In this document: positions 25,019 to 33,934 of the stretch, one piece after another | How positions within the stretch are numbered: the stretch's first letter is position 1 | How the letters are laid out: each line of letters starts with the position of its first letter | Assembly: GCA_902798975.1 (NCBI GenBank) | Contig: CADBYT010000007.1 | Span: 62,001-126,000 of the forward strand | Length of the DNA stretch: 64,000 bases | Source: an uncultured Bacteroidia bacterium | Lineage (GTDB): Bacteria > Bacteroidota > Bacteroidia > Bacteroidales > UBA932 | Direction: 5' to 3' | The notes under the pieces: model-generated | Database searches by the model: none | Seen by the model: the letters and a program-made list of their open reading frames with translations, nothing else | What the model was told of the DNA's origin: nothing | Made by a program: the position numbers and the translations under genes

Positions 25019-25702
25019 TTATCGGTTTTGCGTGTTTTTCCAGGAAAGGACTTCGCCGTACAGCCAGTCCGCGAAGGCTTCGACACCCTCTCCGGTCTTG
25101 GCGCAGAGCGGGAAGATGCGCGCCTTGGGATTGCGCCGGAGGATGTGTTCCCGGCACTTCTCCAGGTCGAAATCAAAGTAAGGAAGCACGTCGATCTTGT
25201 TGATGACGACGGTGTCGCAGACGGAGAACATCAGCGGATATTTCAGCGCTTTGTCATCGCCTTCCGGTACGCTGAGTATCATCGCGTTGCGCACTGCGCC
25301 GGTGTCGAATTCGGCCGGACAGACGAGGTTGCCCACGTTCTCCAGGACCACCAGGTCCAGTTCCGGCAGGTCCACGCCCGCCAGCCCCTGGCGGGTCATC
25401 TCCGCGTCCAGGTGGCACATGCCGCCCGTGTGGAGCTGGATCGACGGAATACCGGTGGCTTCCTTGATCTTGACAGCGTCGACGTCACTGTCGATGTCGG
25501 CTTCCATCACGGCGATGCGGAGCCGGTCCTTGAGCAGGCTGAGCGTGCGGATCAGGGTGGTGGTCTTGCCGCTGCCGGGGGAAGACATGAGATTCAGGAG
25601 ATAGACGCCCCGGGCCTTCAGTTCACGGCGCAGTGCGTCGGCGTCCGCGTTGTTGTCCGCAAAGACGCTTTTCTTGATTTCGATGATCTTGACAGGATTC
25701 AT
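25019..25702 (-). CDS. hypB: HypB-type nickel-insertion GTPase
   Basis: The 227-residue SIMIBI-class GTPase has Walker A SSPGSGKTTT (about 40-49), HTGGMCHLD and GNLVCPAEFDTG with the interdomain metal Cys residues, and an NKID specificity motif. HypB works with HypA to load nickel into hydrogenase-type enzymes. It lacks the His-rich N-terminal tail of some relatives. I chose the ATG at 25702, where family sequence begins. TATCTTCGC, a variant -7 box, lies about 25 nt upstream. It leads the operon hypB-flavoprotein-hypA-two membrane proteins. Confidence 0.9.
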   Translation of the reverse strand: MNPVKIIEIKKSVFADNNADADALRRELKARGVYLLNLMSSPGSGKTTTLIRTLSLLKDRLRIAVMEADIDSDVDAVKIKEATGIPSIQLHTGGMCHLDAEMTRQGLAGVDLPELDLVVLENVGNLVCPAEFDTGAVRNAMILSVPEGDDKALKYPLMFSVCDTVVINKIDVLPYFDFDLEKCREHILRRNPKARIFPLCAKTGEGVEAFADWLYGEVLSWKNTQNR

Positions 25703-25757
25703 TATGTGGTTGTTCTCTGCGAAGATACACATATTCTACGATTTATCCTATTATTCC

Positions 25758-25765
25758 TATATTTG
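25758..25765 (+). promoter_or_regulatory. -7 box (TATATTTG) of the carboxylesterase gene
   Basis: The box ends 4 nt before the ATG at 25770, so the transcript is probably leaderless, or the box is not used. Confidence 0.45.
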
Positions 25766-25769
25766 TATC

Positions 25770-27317
25770 ATGAAACATTTGCAACTTCTCCTCTGCGCCG
25801 CGCTGGCAGTGCTCAGCGCCTGCGCGCCGTCCGACACTATGGTCGTCCGCACGAAGTCCGGCCTGGTCCGGGGCATCGAGCAAGAAGGCACCCTCGCCTT
25901 CATGGGCATTCCCTACGCCAAAGTGGAGCGCTTCATGCCGCCTCTTCCCGTGGACAAATGGGACACGGTGATGGTCTGCGACCATTTCGGTCCGCAGGTG
26001 ATGCAGGGGAACGGCCGGCGCGAAGTGCCGGAGAGCGTGATGTCCGAGAAGAATTCCTGCGTTCTGAACGTCTGGACCACGGACCTGAAGGCTTCCAAGC
26101 CCGTGATGCTGTGGATCCACGGCGGCGGCTTCGATTCCGGCTCGGCCGCCGGCAATCCGGGCATGGGCCTGGCGAAGCAGGACGTGGTCGTGGTGAGCCT
26201 GAATCACCGGCTCAACATCCTGGGCTTCCTGGACCTGTCCACGTACGGTGAAAAATATAAACATTCCGGCATGGTGGGCATGCTCGACATCGTGCAGGCC
26301 CTGGAGTGGATACGCGACAACATCAAGGCCTTCGGCGGCGACCCGTCGAACGTGACCATCTTCGGTGAGTCCGGAGGTGGCGGTAAGGTCGGCACCCTGA
26401 TGTGCATGCCGGCCGCGAAGGGGCTTTTCCATAAGGCCATCATCATGAGCGGTACCATCCTGAATGTCAATACGAAAGCCATGACCGAAGAGCTCGGCCG
26501 CGCCGTAGTGGAACAGCTGGGCATCGGCCCGGACGAGCTCGACAAGCTCGCGGACGTGCCGTACGGCGAACTGGTCGCCGCCGGCCAGCGCGCCATGGCC
26601 GCCAGCATCGGCACCCGCTCGCCGGGCACGCCGATGATGTGGGGCTTCGGTCCCGCTCCGGACGGTGAAGTGCTGCTCCAGCAGCCGTTCCAGCCGGATT
26701 TCGCGGAGATTTCGTCTGATGTCCCCTTGATGATCGGCACCACCTTCAACGAGCTGCAGCGCCGCGTGTACGGCACGCCGATGACGCTGGAGGAGGCGAA
26801 GGCGCAGCTGAAGACGACCTTCGGGAATCGTGTGGACGAGTATGTTGCCGCTTTCGCGGAAGCGTGGCCCGACTACACGCCGCAGGACCTGTTGTCCATC
26901 GACATGATGTTCCGGCCGAAGACGCTCATCACCGCGGACGCGGTGGCGACGACGCGCAAGGCGCCCCTGTGGATGTACATGTTCACCTGGAAGTCGCCCG
27001 CGGATCAGGGCTCCGTGCACGGCTATGAGCTGAATTTCTGCTTCAACACGCCGAACCTGCACGGCCGGGTGCTGCCCGAACCGTCCGAGGCGGACTGGAC
27101 GCTGGCGCAGAACATGAGCCGCAGCTGGGCGAATTTCGCCATCACGGGCGATCCGAACGTGGAAGGCTTGCCGGCCTGGCAACCCTATACGCCGCAGAAC
27201 GGCGAATGCTTCATCTTTGATTACGAATGCAGCGTGCGCCGCAATTTCGACCGGCCGCTGCAGGAGATCCTGAACGAATGTTGCTTCAAGCAGCTGGACG
27301 CATTCAAAGCCCGCTAA
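25770..27317 (+). CDS. Carboxylesterase type B, lipoprotein
   Basis: The 515-residue alpha/beta hydrolase has a lipobox LSAC (MKHLQLLLCAALAVLSAC). It has the oxyanion-hole motif WIHGGGFDSG, the type B nucleophile FGESGGGG (about residue 205) and a late His in DQGSVHGYELNF. It should hydrolyse carboxyl esters at the cell envelope; the substrate is not predictable. An earlier in-frame start would place the signal peptide internally, so I use 25770. It converges on a barrel protein gene 9 nt away. Confidence 0.92.
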   Translation: MKHLQLLLCAALAVLSACAPSDTMVVRTKSGLVRGIEQEGTLAFMGIPYAKVERFMPPLPVDKWDTVMVCDHFGPQVMQGNGRREVPESVMSEKNSCVLNVWTTDLKASKPVMLWIHGGGFDSGSAAGNPGMGLAKQDVVVVSLNHRLNILGFLDLSTYGEKYKHSGMVGMLDIVQALEWIRDNIKAFGGDPSNVTIFGESGGGGKVGTLMCMPAAKGLFHKAIIMSGTILNVNTKAMTEELGRAVVEQLGIGPDELDKLADVPYGELVAAGQRAMAASIGTRSPGTPMMWGFGPAPDGEVLLQQPFQPDFAEISSDVPLMIGTTFNELQRRVYGTPMTLEEAKAQLKTTFGNRVDEYVAAFAEAWPDYTPQDLLSIDMMFRPKTLITADAVATTRKAPLWMYMFTWKSPADQGSVHGYELNFCFNTPNLHGRVLPEPSEADWTLAQNMSRSWANFAITGDPNVEGLPAWQPYTPQNGECFIFDYECSVRRNFDRPLQEILNECCFKQLDAFKAR

Positions 27318-27326
27318 AAGGCGGTT

Positions 27327-28340
27327 TTACTGCCTGTTGATGACGTCGAGCCGCCAGGTGATTCCGATGTCGAAATTGTCGATGCCGATGCTGCTGCTCT
27401 TGAAATAGACGGCGTGCAGGCGGAGTCGGTCGCGGTTGGGGAGGGGGAAGAACTCGATGCCGCAGCCGGCGTAGATGTTGCGCGTGCCGGGCGCCACGGC
27501 CACGTCGAGCGGCCGGCCCTGGGCGTCCACGTTGGCGATGTCGTTGCTCTCGTAGCCGCCCTTGGCGCAGAGATTGAACTTCCCGACGGTCCAGATGATT
27601 TTGGAAATGACGGTATAGTCGGAGAAGAAATTCTTCTGGCCGAAGCCGGCGCGGTTCATCCATTCCACGTCGATGGCCAGGTTGCCGAAAACGAAGCGGT
27701 TGCCGAGAGCGATGTAGTTGATGAAACGGTTGTACTCATCCTGCACGAAGTTGACGCTCCAGATGGTGTTCCACCAGGGGGCGAAGGAGCCGAACCATGC
27801 CAGGTTGTAGGCATACAGGTTCTGGAAGCCCAGCGAAAGGGGAGAGTTGCAGAACTGGAAGGCAAGCACCTCTCCCGGCAGGAACTCGTACTCGGCATTG
27901 ACGCCGAAGGCGAAACCCTGGTAGAGGTTGTTGCAGAAGTTGCTGTAGTAATAAACGTCTATCGGAACGGCGTCGAATTCGTAGCCGCCGATGAAGAGGG
28001 CGTTCTTGCCCGCGGTCAGCGCGAGCTTGGGTGTCGCCTGCCAGCGGAGATACAGGAAGTCGGTGGCGTTGAACATGTTGCGCGGGTCAAAGACGGCCTT
28101 GTTGAGGCGTTGCCGGATGCGGAAGTCCAGCTTGTCGGTGAGCGAGCCGCGTATATTGAGATTGAAATGGTCGCCGGTGAACTGGTTCTTGTACTGTCCC
28201 TCGTTCCATTCCTGGTGGAAAGAGGCGCGGGTGTCGAAATACAGCTGGGTGATTTTCGGCTGCGCCGTGGTGCTGAGGCTGAGCAGCAGCGCTGCAATTA
28301 CGGCAACACCCCGGAATCTATTGGTAAAGTTTCCAATCAT
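27327..28340 (-). CDS. Outer-membrane beta-barrel (porin-like) protein
   Basis: The 337-residue protein has a signal peptide ([27 protein letters not shown]) and alternating aromatic/polar strands throughout, such as [36 protein letters not shown] and [12 protein letters not shown]. It resembles the phosphate-selective porin (OprO/OprP-like) set of Bacteroidota. I chose the ATG at 28340; the upstream 59 codons are not signal-like. A TAATTTTGC box lies 30 nt upstream. Divergent from the fucosidase. Confidence 0.82.
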   Translation of the reverse strand: MIGNFTNRFRGVAVIAALLLSLSTTAQPKITQLYFDTRASFHQEWNEGQYKNQFTGDHFNLNIRGSLTDKLDFRIRQRLNKAVFDPRNMFNATDFLYLRWQATPKLALTAGKNALFIGGYEFDAVPIDVYYYSNFCNNLYQGFAFGVNAEYEFLPGEVLAFQFCNSPLSLGFQNLYAYNLAWFGSFAPWWNTIWSVNFVQDEYNRFINYIALGNRFVFGNLAIDVEWMNRAGFGQKNFFSDYTVISKIIWTVGKFNLCAKGGYESNDIANVDAQGRPLDVAVAPGTRNIYAGCGIEFFPLPNRDRLRLHAVYFKSSSIGIDNFDIGITWRLDVINRQ

Positions 28341-28369
28341 CGTCTTTCGTTTTTTGCGCCGCGAAATTA

Positions 28370-28390
28370 GCAAAATTATCCGTAAATTTG
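28370..28390. promoter_or_regulatory. Divergent -7 boxes for the porin-like gene and the fucosidase
   Basis: TAATTTTGC on the minus strand (28370-28378) and TAAATTTG on the plus strand (28383-28390) lie back to back in the 68-nt gap. Confidence 0.5.
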
Positions 28391-28408
28391 GCAAGAAATG
28401 CTGCTGCC

Positions 28409-30727
28409 ATGAACCGTTTTCCGCTCCTCCTGTGCCTGCTGCTGCCGCTGGCTGCCTGTACTTCCCCGTCCCTGACGCTTCATTATGACCGCCCTGCGGA
28501 AAGCCTCGACGAGGCACTCCCGCTGGGCAACGGCCGCCTCGGCGCGCTGATCTACGGCGGGACGGACGAGGAACGAATCTCCCTGAACGACATTACCCTG
28601 TGGACCGGAGAACCGGACCGCGGCGCGCAGCATCCCGACCTGCAGGACGGGACCGGCGCAAAGGCTGCGGAGACGGTTCCGCTGATCCGTGAGGCGCTGG
28701 CGCGGGACGATTATCGGGCGGCGGAGCGCCTGCAGCGGCAGGTACAGGGCCATTTCAGTGAATCTTATATGCCGCTCGGCACGCTCTGGATCCGCCATCT
28801 GGAGGGGGGCGAAGTCAGCGGCTACCGCCGGGAACTCGACCTGGAGACGGCCGTGGCCCGGACCTCCTACCTGCGCGACGGCCGCCCCTGTGAGGCGACA
28901 TACTTCGTGTCCGCGCCCGATTCGGCCATCGTTGTGACGCTGCGCGCCGAGGCGGGACTTCACGTACGGCTCCGGCTCGATTCGCCGCTGCCGCACGAGG
29001 TTTCGGTCCGCGAGGGGGCGCTCGTCAGCGACGGCTATGCCGCCTGGCATACCTACCCGGGCTATTATCGCAGCGGCGAAGACCAGCTTCGTTACGATTC
29101 CGGACGCGGCATCCATTTCCGGACGGTCCTGAGCGTCCGGCAGAAGGGCGGTTCCGTCCGGGCCGAGGGCTCAGACCTGGTGCTCGAGGGCTGCCGCGAA
29201 GCGACGCTGCTGCTGGTCAACGCCACGAGTTTCAATGGCTTCGACAAGGATCCGGTGCGCGAGGGGAAGCCGTATCAGGCGCTTTCGGACGCTGCTGCCG
29301 CGCGGGTGCTGGCGCTGGACGACGCCACCCTGATGCAGCGCCATCTGCAGGACTACCGATCGCTCTTCGGCCGCGTCTCGCTGGACCTTGGCCGTACGGA
29401 TGCTTCCGTGCGCGCGCTGCCGACGGACGAACAACTGAAACAGTATGCCGCAGGCGCGGCAAATCCCGAACTGGAGGCGCTCTACTTCCAGTACGGCCGC
29501 TACCTGCTGATCGCCTCGTCGCGCACGTCCGGTGTGCCTGCCAACCTGCAGGGCCTTTGGAACGAAAGCGTGGAGCCGCCATGGAGCTGCAACTATACCG
29601 CCAATATCAACGTGGAGGAGAACTACTGGCCGGCCGAAGTCACGGGCCTGGGCGAACTGCACGAGCCCCTGCTGGACTTCGTGCACGCCCTCGCGCAGAA
29701 CGGACACGACGCTGCTGCGCACTACTATGGCGTCCTGCGGGGCTGGAACGCCGGCCACAACACGGACATCTGGGCCATGGCCTGCCCCGTGGGACTGGGA
29801 ACCGGCATGTCCAGCTGGGCCAATTGGACGATGGGCGGCGCCTGGCTGTCCACGCACCTCTGGGAGCACTGGCTGTTCAGCCGCGACCGCGCCCGCCTGG
29901 AGCGGGATTATCCCGTGCTGCGCGGTGCAGCAGAGTTCTGTCTGGACTGGCTGGTGGACCGCGACGGGGAACTGATCACCTCGCCCGGCACCTCGCCGGA
30001 GAATTTCTACATCACCGATACAGGGGTGCGCGGCGCCACGCTGTATGGCGGAACGGCAGACCTGGCCATCATCCGCGAGTGCCTGACGGATGCGGTGGCT
30101 GCGGCGCGGGAACTCTCCGTGGACGGGGAATTTGTCGCAGAAGCCGAGGCGGCGCTCGCCCGCCTGCATCCCTACCGGGTGGGCGCTGCCGGCAACCTCC
30201 AGGAATGGTACTATGACTGGGCCGACATGGAGCCGACGCACCGTCATCAGACGCATCTGGTCGGCGTCTATCCCGGGCACCAGATCGTTTCCGGTCCGTT
30301 GGCGGATGCGGCGTTGAAGACGCTGGAGATCAAGGGTTTCGAGACGACCGGGTGGAGCTGTGGCTGGCGGATCAATCTTTATGCGCGCCTCGGGGACGGG
30401 GAGAATGCATACCGGATGTACCGGCGCATCCTGCGCTATGTGAGTCCGGACGGCCAGAGCGACGAGCCGGATTATCAAGGCGGGGGAGGCACCTATCCCA
30501 ACCTGCTGGACGCGCATCCGCCGTTCCAGATCGACGGCAATTTCGGCGCCTGCGCCGGTGTCGCGGAAATGCTGCTGCAGTCTGGCCCCGACGGCTCTGT
30601 GACGCCGCTCCCGGCCCTGCCCGCCGCCTGGCCTGACGGCCGCGTGACGGGCCTGCGCACCCGCGGCGGTCAGACCGTCGACCTCAGCTGGCGCCACGGC
30701 AAGCTCCGCCGCCTCAAAGTATATTGA
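28409..30727 (+). CDS. GH95 family alpha-L-fucosidase (or related glycosidase), lipoprotein
   Basis: The 772-residue protein has lipobox LAAC ([17 protein letters not shown]). The GH95 opening [28 protein letters not shown] is followed by [13 protein letters not shown]. The catalytic core contains [25 protein letters not shown], matching the Asn-containing motif of the family, SPGTSPEN, and a C-terminal [16 protein letters not shown]. Family role: release of alpha-1,2-linked fucose (some members act on galactose), suited to host mucin or plant glycans. No SusCD pair is nearby. Confidence 0.92.
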   Translation: MNRFPLLLCLLLPLAACTSPSLTLHYDRPAESLDEALPLGNGRLGALIYGGTDEERISLNDITLWTGEPDRGAQHPDLQDGTGAKAAETVPLIREALARDDYRAAERLQRQVQGHFSESYMPLGTLWIRHLEGGEVSGYRRELDLETAVARTSYLRDGRPCEATYFVSAPDSAIVVTLRAEAGLHVRLRLDSPLPHEVSVREGALVSDGYAAWHTYPGYYRSGEDQLRYDSGRGIHFRTVLSVRQKGGSVRAEGSDLVLEGCREATLLLVNATSFNGFDKDPVREGKPYQALSDAAAARVLALDDATLMQRHLQDYRSLFGRVSLDLGRTDASVRALPTDEQLKQYAAGAANPELEALYFQYGRYLLIASSRTSGVPANLQGLWNESVEPPWSCNYTANINVEENYWPAEVTGLGELHEPLLDFVHALAQNGHDAAAHYYGVLRGWNAGHNTDIWAMACPVGLGTGMSSWANWTMGGAWLSTHLWEHWLFSRDRARLERDYPVLRGAAEFCLDWLVDRDGELITSPGTSPENFYITDTGVRGATLYGGTADLAIIRECLTDAVAAARELSVDGEFVAEAEAALARLHPYRVGAAGNLQEWYYDWADMEPTHRHQTHLVGVYPGHQIVSGPLADAALKTLEIKGFETTGWSCGWRINLYARLGDGENAYRMYRRILRYVSPDGQSDEPDYQGGGGTYPNLLDAHPPFQIDGNFGACAGVAEMLLQSGPDGSVTPLPALPAAWPDGRVTGLRTRGGQTVDLSWRHGKLRRLKVY

Positions 30728-30806
30728 TTCGTCGAGCGACAGAATCGAAGCGAAGCGACCGAGGGGGTTGCGGGGGATACTTCCCCCGCTCATAGCGAAG
30801 CGATAT
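30728..30806. repeat. Short palindromic repeat-like element
   Basis: GCGGGGG (30770-30776) pairs with 30783-30789, flanked on both sides by AGCGAAGCGA motifs (30747-30757, 30794-30803). The AGCGAAGCGAA motif also occurs at the end of element A1. Otherwise I see no gene in 30728-30849. Confidence 0.5.
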
Positions 30807-30812
30807 CTCCGC

Positions 30813-30848
30813 AAAAAAGGCCGTCGGCGAATGCCGGCAGCCTTTTTT
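30813..30848. terminator. Bidirectional terminator between the fucosidase and tmRNA
   Basis: AAAAAAGGC (30813-30821) through 30840-30848 forms a long stem with loop GAAT, ending in T6 on either strand. Confidence 0.85.
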
Positions 30849-30849
30849 G

Positions 30850-31242
30850 TGGAGATGGGCGGAGTCGAACCGCCGTCCAAACAAAGTCCCAGGTAGCTTT
30901 CTACACGCTTATCCTTTCTTTAATTGTCGGCCCGAAGCTGCCGGAAGGCAGGCCACCGCGGGCTTATCCTCTGAATCTTAGCGGGTCCTAGAGGCGTCTG
31001 CCCCGCGCATCCGGTTTTGATGATACCCCTGGGTCCAGACTGAACCGGCCTAAAGCTGGAGGGATATACGTCGTTCCGCAGCCTTGGCGGAATCGATTGA
31101 TGCTCAATCTCTGAGAGATTAGCAAGCGTATGAATAGTTGTAGTTGCCAGTTATGGCTCGAAAACTGGGATTAACGGGCCAGCTTCCTACGCCCGACGTG
31201 CTTACCATCCGAAATCAGTGCTGTCAAAACCAGAACATCCCC
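30850..31242 (-). ncRNA. ssrA: tmRNA (transfer-messenger RNA)
   Basis: The 5' end GGGGATG pairs with the 3' CATCTCC plus A, and the T arm GGCGGTTCGACTCCGCC is intact. The mRNA-like part ends GGC-AAC-TAC-AAC-TAT-TCA-TAC-GCT-TGC-TAA, giving a tag ending GNYNYSYAC, followed by a stop-containing hairpin (TCTCTCAGAGA). CCA is not encoded. The RNA rescues stalled ribosomes. It lies 9 nt downstream of tRNA-Val on the same strand and probably shares its promoter. A usual Bacteroidales tag ends ALAA, so this ending is atypical. Confidence 0.93.
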
Positions 31243-31251
31243 GAATGCAAG

Positions 31252-31329
31252 TGGTGGGAGATACTGGGTTCGAACCAGTGACCCCTTGCTTGTAAGGCAA
31301 GTGCTCTGAACCAACTGAGCTAATCTCCC
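31252..31329 (-). tRNA. tRNA-Val (TAC)
   Basis: GGGAGAT pairs with ATCTCCC around the normal cloverleaf. The anticodon arm CTTGC-CTTACAA-GCAAG gives anticodon TAC. A73 is followed by an encoded CCA (complement of 31252-31254). A TATCTTTGC box lies 10 nt upstream. Confidence 0.95.
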
Positions 31330-31338
31330 GAAGGGGTT

Positions 31339-31347
31339 GCAAAGATA
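31339..31347 (-). promoter_or_regulatory. -7 box (TATCTTTGC) for tRNA-Val and tmRNA
   Basis: Perfect TAnnTTTG match directly upstream of the tRNA-Val 5' end. Confidence 0.7.
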
Positions 31348-31378
31348 GTTTTTTTTCGTAATCCTGCCAAATAAATTA

Positions 31379-31404
31379 GATCCCCGATCAGGTCGGGGAT
31401 GACG
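31379..31404. repeat. REP-like palindrome C1
   Basis: ATCCCCGA and TCGGGGAT form an 8-bp stem with loop TCAGG, framed by G- and GACG as in the other C repeats. It lies directly after the VanX-type gene stop (31406-31408). Confidence 0.7.
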
Positions 31405-31405
31405 G

Positions 31406-32335
31406 CTACTTCAGTTCCTGGACCGGGAAGCTGAAGTAGGTGTCGGGGTAGGGCTCGTCGGCGAGGGTGAAGTGCCACCATTCGCTCTCGAGGGGCTTGA
31501 AACCGTGACGAAGCATGGTGGAACGCAGGATCATGCGGTTGGCGAACTGTTCCGCCGTGATGCTGCGGCCGGCCGGGCTGACGCTTCCGTCGCCGGTATA
31601 GTCCTTGAAGTCGGGGTCGCCGCAGAAGTCCGGATGGCTCTCGGGGCCGAACCAGTCGAAGGTGCCACCCATGTCGACCTCCTTCTCCGTGGCCATGTCG
31701 AAGAGCGTCAGATCCACCGTGGAACCGCGCGTGTGGCCGGATTTCTCCATGATGTACAGCCGCTCGAAGAGCACGGACTTGTCCAGGTCGGGATAGAAAT
31801 ACGGCTTCATCAGGGTATCCGGGATGTCCGCCGCCCAGCGGACGAAATGGTCCACCGCGCACTGCGGCCGGTAGGCGTCATAAATCTTCAGGCGATAGCC
31901 CTTCGCCATGACGTCGTCACTGACGGCGCGCAGGGAGTCGGCTGCTTCCCGCGTGAGGAGCGCGGTGGGCTGCAGGTAGCCGTCGATGCGCGTGCCGATG
32001 AAGTTGTAGGTCGAATAGTAGCGTATCTCCAGGATGGCGTCCGGCACCGCCTCGGCAATCTCCACGAAATCGTCGAAATTGGCCTCCGGGGCCTCCTTGG
32101 CCTTGCCGAAGAGCCCAAAGCCTTTGCGGATCAGCAGGGAATGCCGGCGGGCGTCGCCCTTGACCTCGGCGAGCGAAGCGGCGGAGATGCCGTCGATGCC
32201 GCGCATCTTGTTCTCAAATTTTGCGATGCTGATGTAGGCCGGCCGCAGGCGGCGCTCGCTGCTGGCCCAAATCAGCACCAGGACAACGATGGCTGCCAGG
32301 ATAAGCAGCAGTTTGGAGGTTCTTCTCTGTTTCAT
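31406..32335 (-). CDS. VanX-type D-alanyl-D-alanine dipeptidase (M15D), membrane anchored
   Basis: The 309-residue zinc peptidase has all VanX residues: Arg156 (YDAYRP), His201 and Asp208 (SGHTRGSTVDL), Glu285 and His288 (ESEWWHF). It is about 100 residues longer than VanX of resistance clusters: an uncleaved-looking N-terminal helix (9-24) and a linker precede the catalytic part. It cleaves D-Ala-D-Ala, here probably in the periplasm for peptidoglycan recycling. No vanHA genes are nearby, so resistance is not implied. Confidence 0.9.
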   Translation of the reverse strand: MKQRRTSKLLLILAAIVVLVLIWASSERRLRPAYISIAKFENKMRGIDGISAASLAEVKGDARRHSLLIRKGFGLFGKAKEAPEANFDDFVEIAEAVPDAILEIRYYSTYNFIGTRIDGYLQPTALLTREAADSLRAVSDDVMAKGYRLKIYDAYRPQCAVDHFVRWAADIPDTLMKPYFYPDLDKSVLFERLYIMEKSGHTRGSTVDLTLFDMATEKEVDMGGTFDWFGPESHPDFCGDPDFKDYTGDGSVSPAGRSITAEQFANRMILRSTMLRHGFKPLESEWWHFTLADEPYPDTYFSFPVQELK

Positions 32336-32359
32336 AGCGTAAATGTACGCAATTGTTTT

Positions 32360-32368
32360 TATATTTGC
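32360..32368 (+). promoter_or_regulatory. -7 box (TATATTTGC) of the DUF6150-like/CobW operon
   Basis: TAnnTTTG match 21 nt before the ATG at 32390. Confidence 0.6.
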
Positions 32369-32389
32369 ATACTTAAAAGTAGTGTTACT

Positions 32390-32728
32390 ATGAAGAAGTT
32401 ATTGATTATCTGTGTGCTGTCCCTGCTGGGTGCAGTGGCGGCCAACGCTCAGGCGGTCTACAAGACCAGCTCCAAGAGCGATGCGAACGTGAAGGTTTAC
32501 GTGACCTCGACCAAGAGCGAAGCCGACCTGGTGGTGTACGAGTGCAGCTCCAAGAGCGAGGCCTCCGGCAACCAGGGCTACTGGTATTTCGTGAGCTCCG
32601 CGAGCGATGCCCGCAAGAAGGTCTACTTCACGGACACCAAGTCCGACGCCGATATTGTCATCTACTACACCCGTACCAAGAGCGAGGCTTGCTGGCAGAA
32701 TCGCAGCAAGTCCGGGAAAATGGACTAA
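32390..32728 (+). CDS. Secreted repeat protein, septoil-knot (DUF6150)-like
   Basis: The 112-residue protein has a signal peptide (MKKLLIICVLSLLGAVAANAQA). It then has seven short repeats built on [T/S]-K-S-[D/E]-A-[D/S/N] followed by a beta strand such as VKVYVT or LVVYEC. This matches the family I know as DUF6150, the 7(1) septoil knot, whose function is not established. It is translated into the CobW gene without a gap (stop 32726-32728, next ATG 32729). Confidence 0.8.
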   Translation: MKKLLIICVLSLLGAVAANAQAVYKTSSKSDANVKVYVTSTKSEADLVVYECSSKSEASGNQGYWYFVSSASDARKKVYFTDTKSDADIVIYYTRTKSEACWQNRSKSGKMD

Positions 32729-33934
32729 ATGAACATCGAATTGGAGAACAAAGCGCTGCCGGTGCTGCTGATTACCGGCTACCTTGGCAGCGGAAAGACA
32801 ACCCTCCTGAATCGTATTCTGACCAATCACCGCGGAATCAAGTTCGCGGTGATTGTCAATGATTTAGGGGAGGTAAATATCGACGCGGACCTGATTGAGA
32901 AGGGCGGCGTCGTGGGGCAGACGGACGACAGTCTCGTGGCCCTGCAGAACGGTTGCATCTGCTGCACGCTGAAGATGGACCTGGTGGCGCAGCTGGAGGA
33001 ACTCTCCCGCATGAACCGTTTCGACTACATTGCCATCGAGGCCAGCGGCATCTGCGAGCCGGCCCCCATCGCGCAGACCATCAACTCGTATCCCCAGCTG
33101 GCGCGCCCGTCCTACCCGGGCGTCGCCATCCCCACGCTGGACTGCATCGTCACGGTCGTGGACGCCCTGCGCATGAAGGACGAATTCGGCTGCGGAGCGG
33201 CGCTCCAGCGTGAGAACATCGACGAGGAGGATATCGAGAACCTGGTGATCGAGCAGATCGAATTCTGCAACATCATCCTGCTCAACAAGGCCTCCGAGCT
33301 GACTCCTGACGAGCTGGGCCGCGTGAAGAGCATCGTGCGCGCCCTGCAGCCCAACGCGGAGATCCTGACCTGCGACTACGGCGACATCGAGCTGGACAAG
33401 CTTCTGCACACGGGTCTCTTCGACTTCGACCGGGTGGCCACCAGCGCTGCCTGGATCGCGGAGATCGAGGGGCACGACGAAGACGATGATGACGACGAGC
33501 ACGAGCATGAGCACGGGCATCACCACCATCATCATGACCACGATCACGAGGAGGGCGAAGCTGAGGAATACGGCATCGGGACCTATGTCTATTTCTCCCG
33601 TCCCGCGCTGGATATCAACAAGTTCGACTATTTCGTGGCGAAGAAGTGGCCCAAGGAGATCATTCGTTGCAAGGGCCTCTGCTACTTCAGCGCCGACCCG
33701 GACAAGTGCTACCTCTTCGAGACCGCAGGCAAGCAGAAGACCCTTAAGGACGCCGGCTACTGGTTTGCCACCATGCCCCGCAACGAACTGCAGGAACTGA
33801 TGGCGCGCGATGCCAAGCTCCGCCGCGACTGGGATCCCGAGTATGGCGACCGCATGAACAAGATTGTTTTCATCGGTCAGCACCTCGACAAAGAGGCCCT
33901 TGAGTCCCTGATGGACGGCTGCCTTTCAGACTGA
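32729..33934 (+). CDS. CobW/COG0523-family metallochaperone GTPase
   Basis: The 401-residue G3E GTPase has Walker A GYLGSGKTT (17-25), the metal-binding GCICC (about 75-79) and EASGICEP. It has an NKAS motif in place of NKxD, and a CobW C-terminal domain. Asp/Glu/His-rich residues about 250-285 form a metal-buffering loop between the domains. The family delivers zinc or other metals to client enzymes. No Zur-type operator was recognised upstream. Its TGA abuts the convergent gene's stop with no spacer. Confidence 0.9.
   Translation: MNIELENKALPVLLITGYLGSGKTTLLNRILTNHRGIKFAVIVNDLGEVNIDADLIEKGGVVGQTDDSLVALQNGCICCTLKMDLVAQLEELSRMNRFDYIAIEASGICEPAPIAQTINSYPQLARPSYPGVAIPTLDCIVTVVDALRMKDEFGCGAALQRENIDEEDIENLVIEQIEFCNIILLNKASELTPDELGRVKSIVRALQPNAEILTCDYGDIELDKLLHTGLFDFDRVATSAAWIAEIEGHDEDDDDDEHEHEHGHHHHHHDHDHEEGEAEEYGIGTYVYFSRPALDINKFDYFVAKKWPKEIIRCKGLCYFSADPDKCYLFETAGKQKTLKDAGYWFATMPRNELQELMARDAKLRRDWDPEYGDRMNKIVFIGQHLDKEALESLMDGCLSD

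Noticed and set aside
31406..32335. Vancomycin-resistance gene cluster
   Set aside because: Only the VanX-type dipeptidase is present, with a membrane anchor. No VanH, VanA/B ligase or VanRS is nearby.
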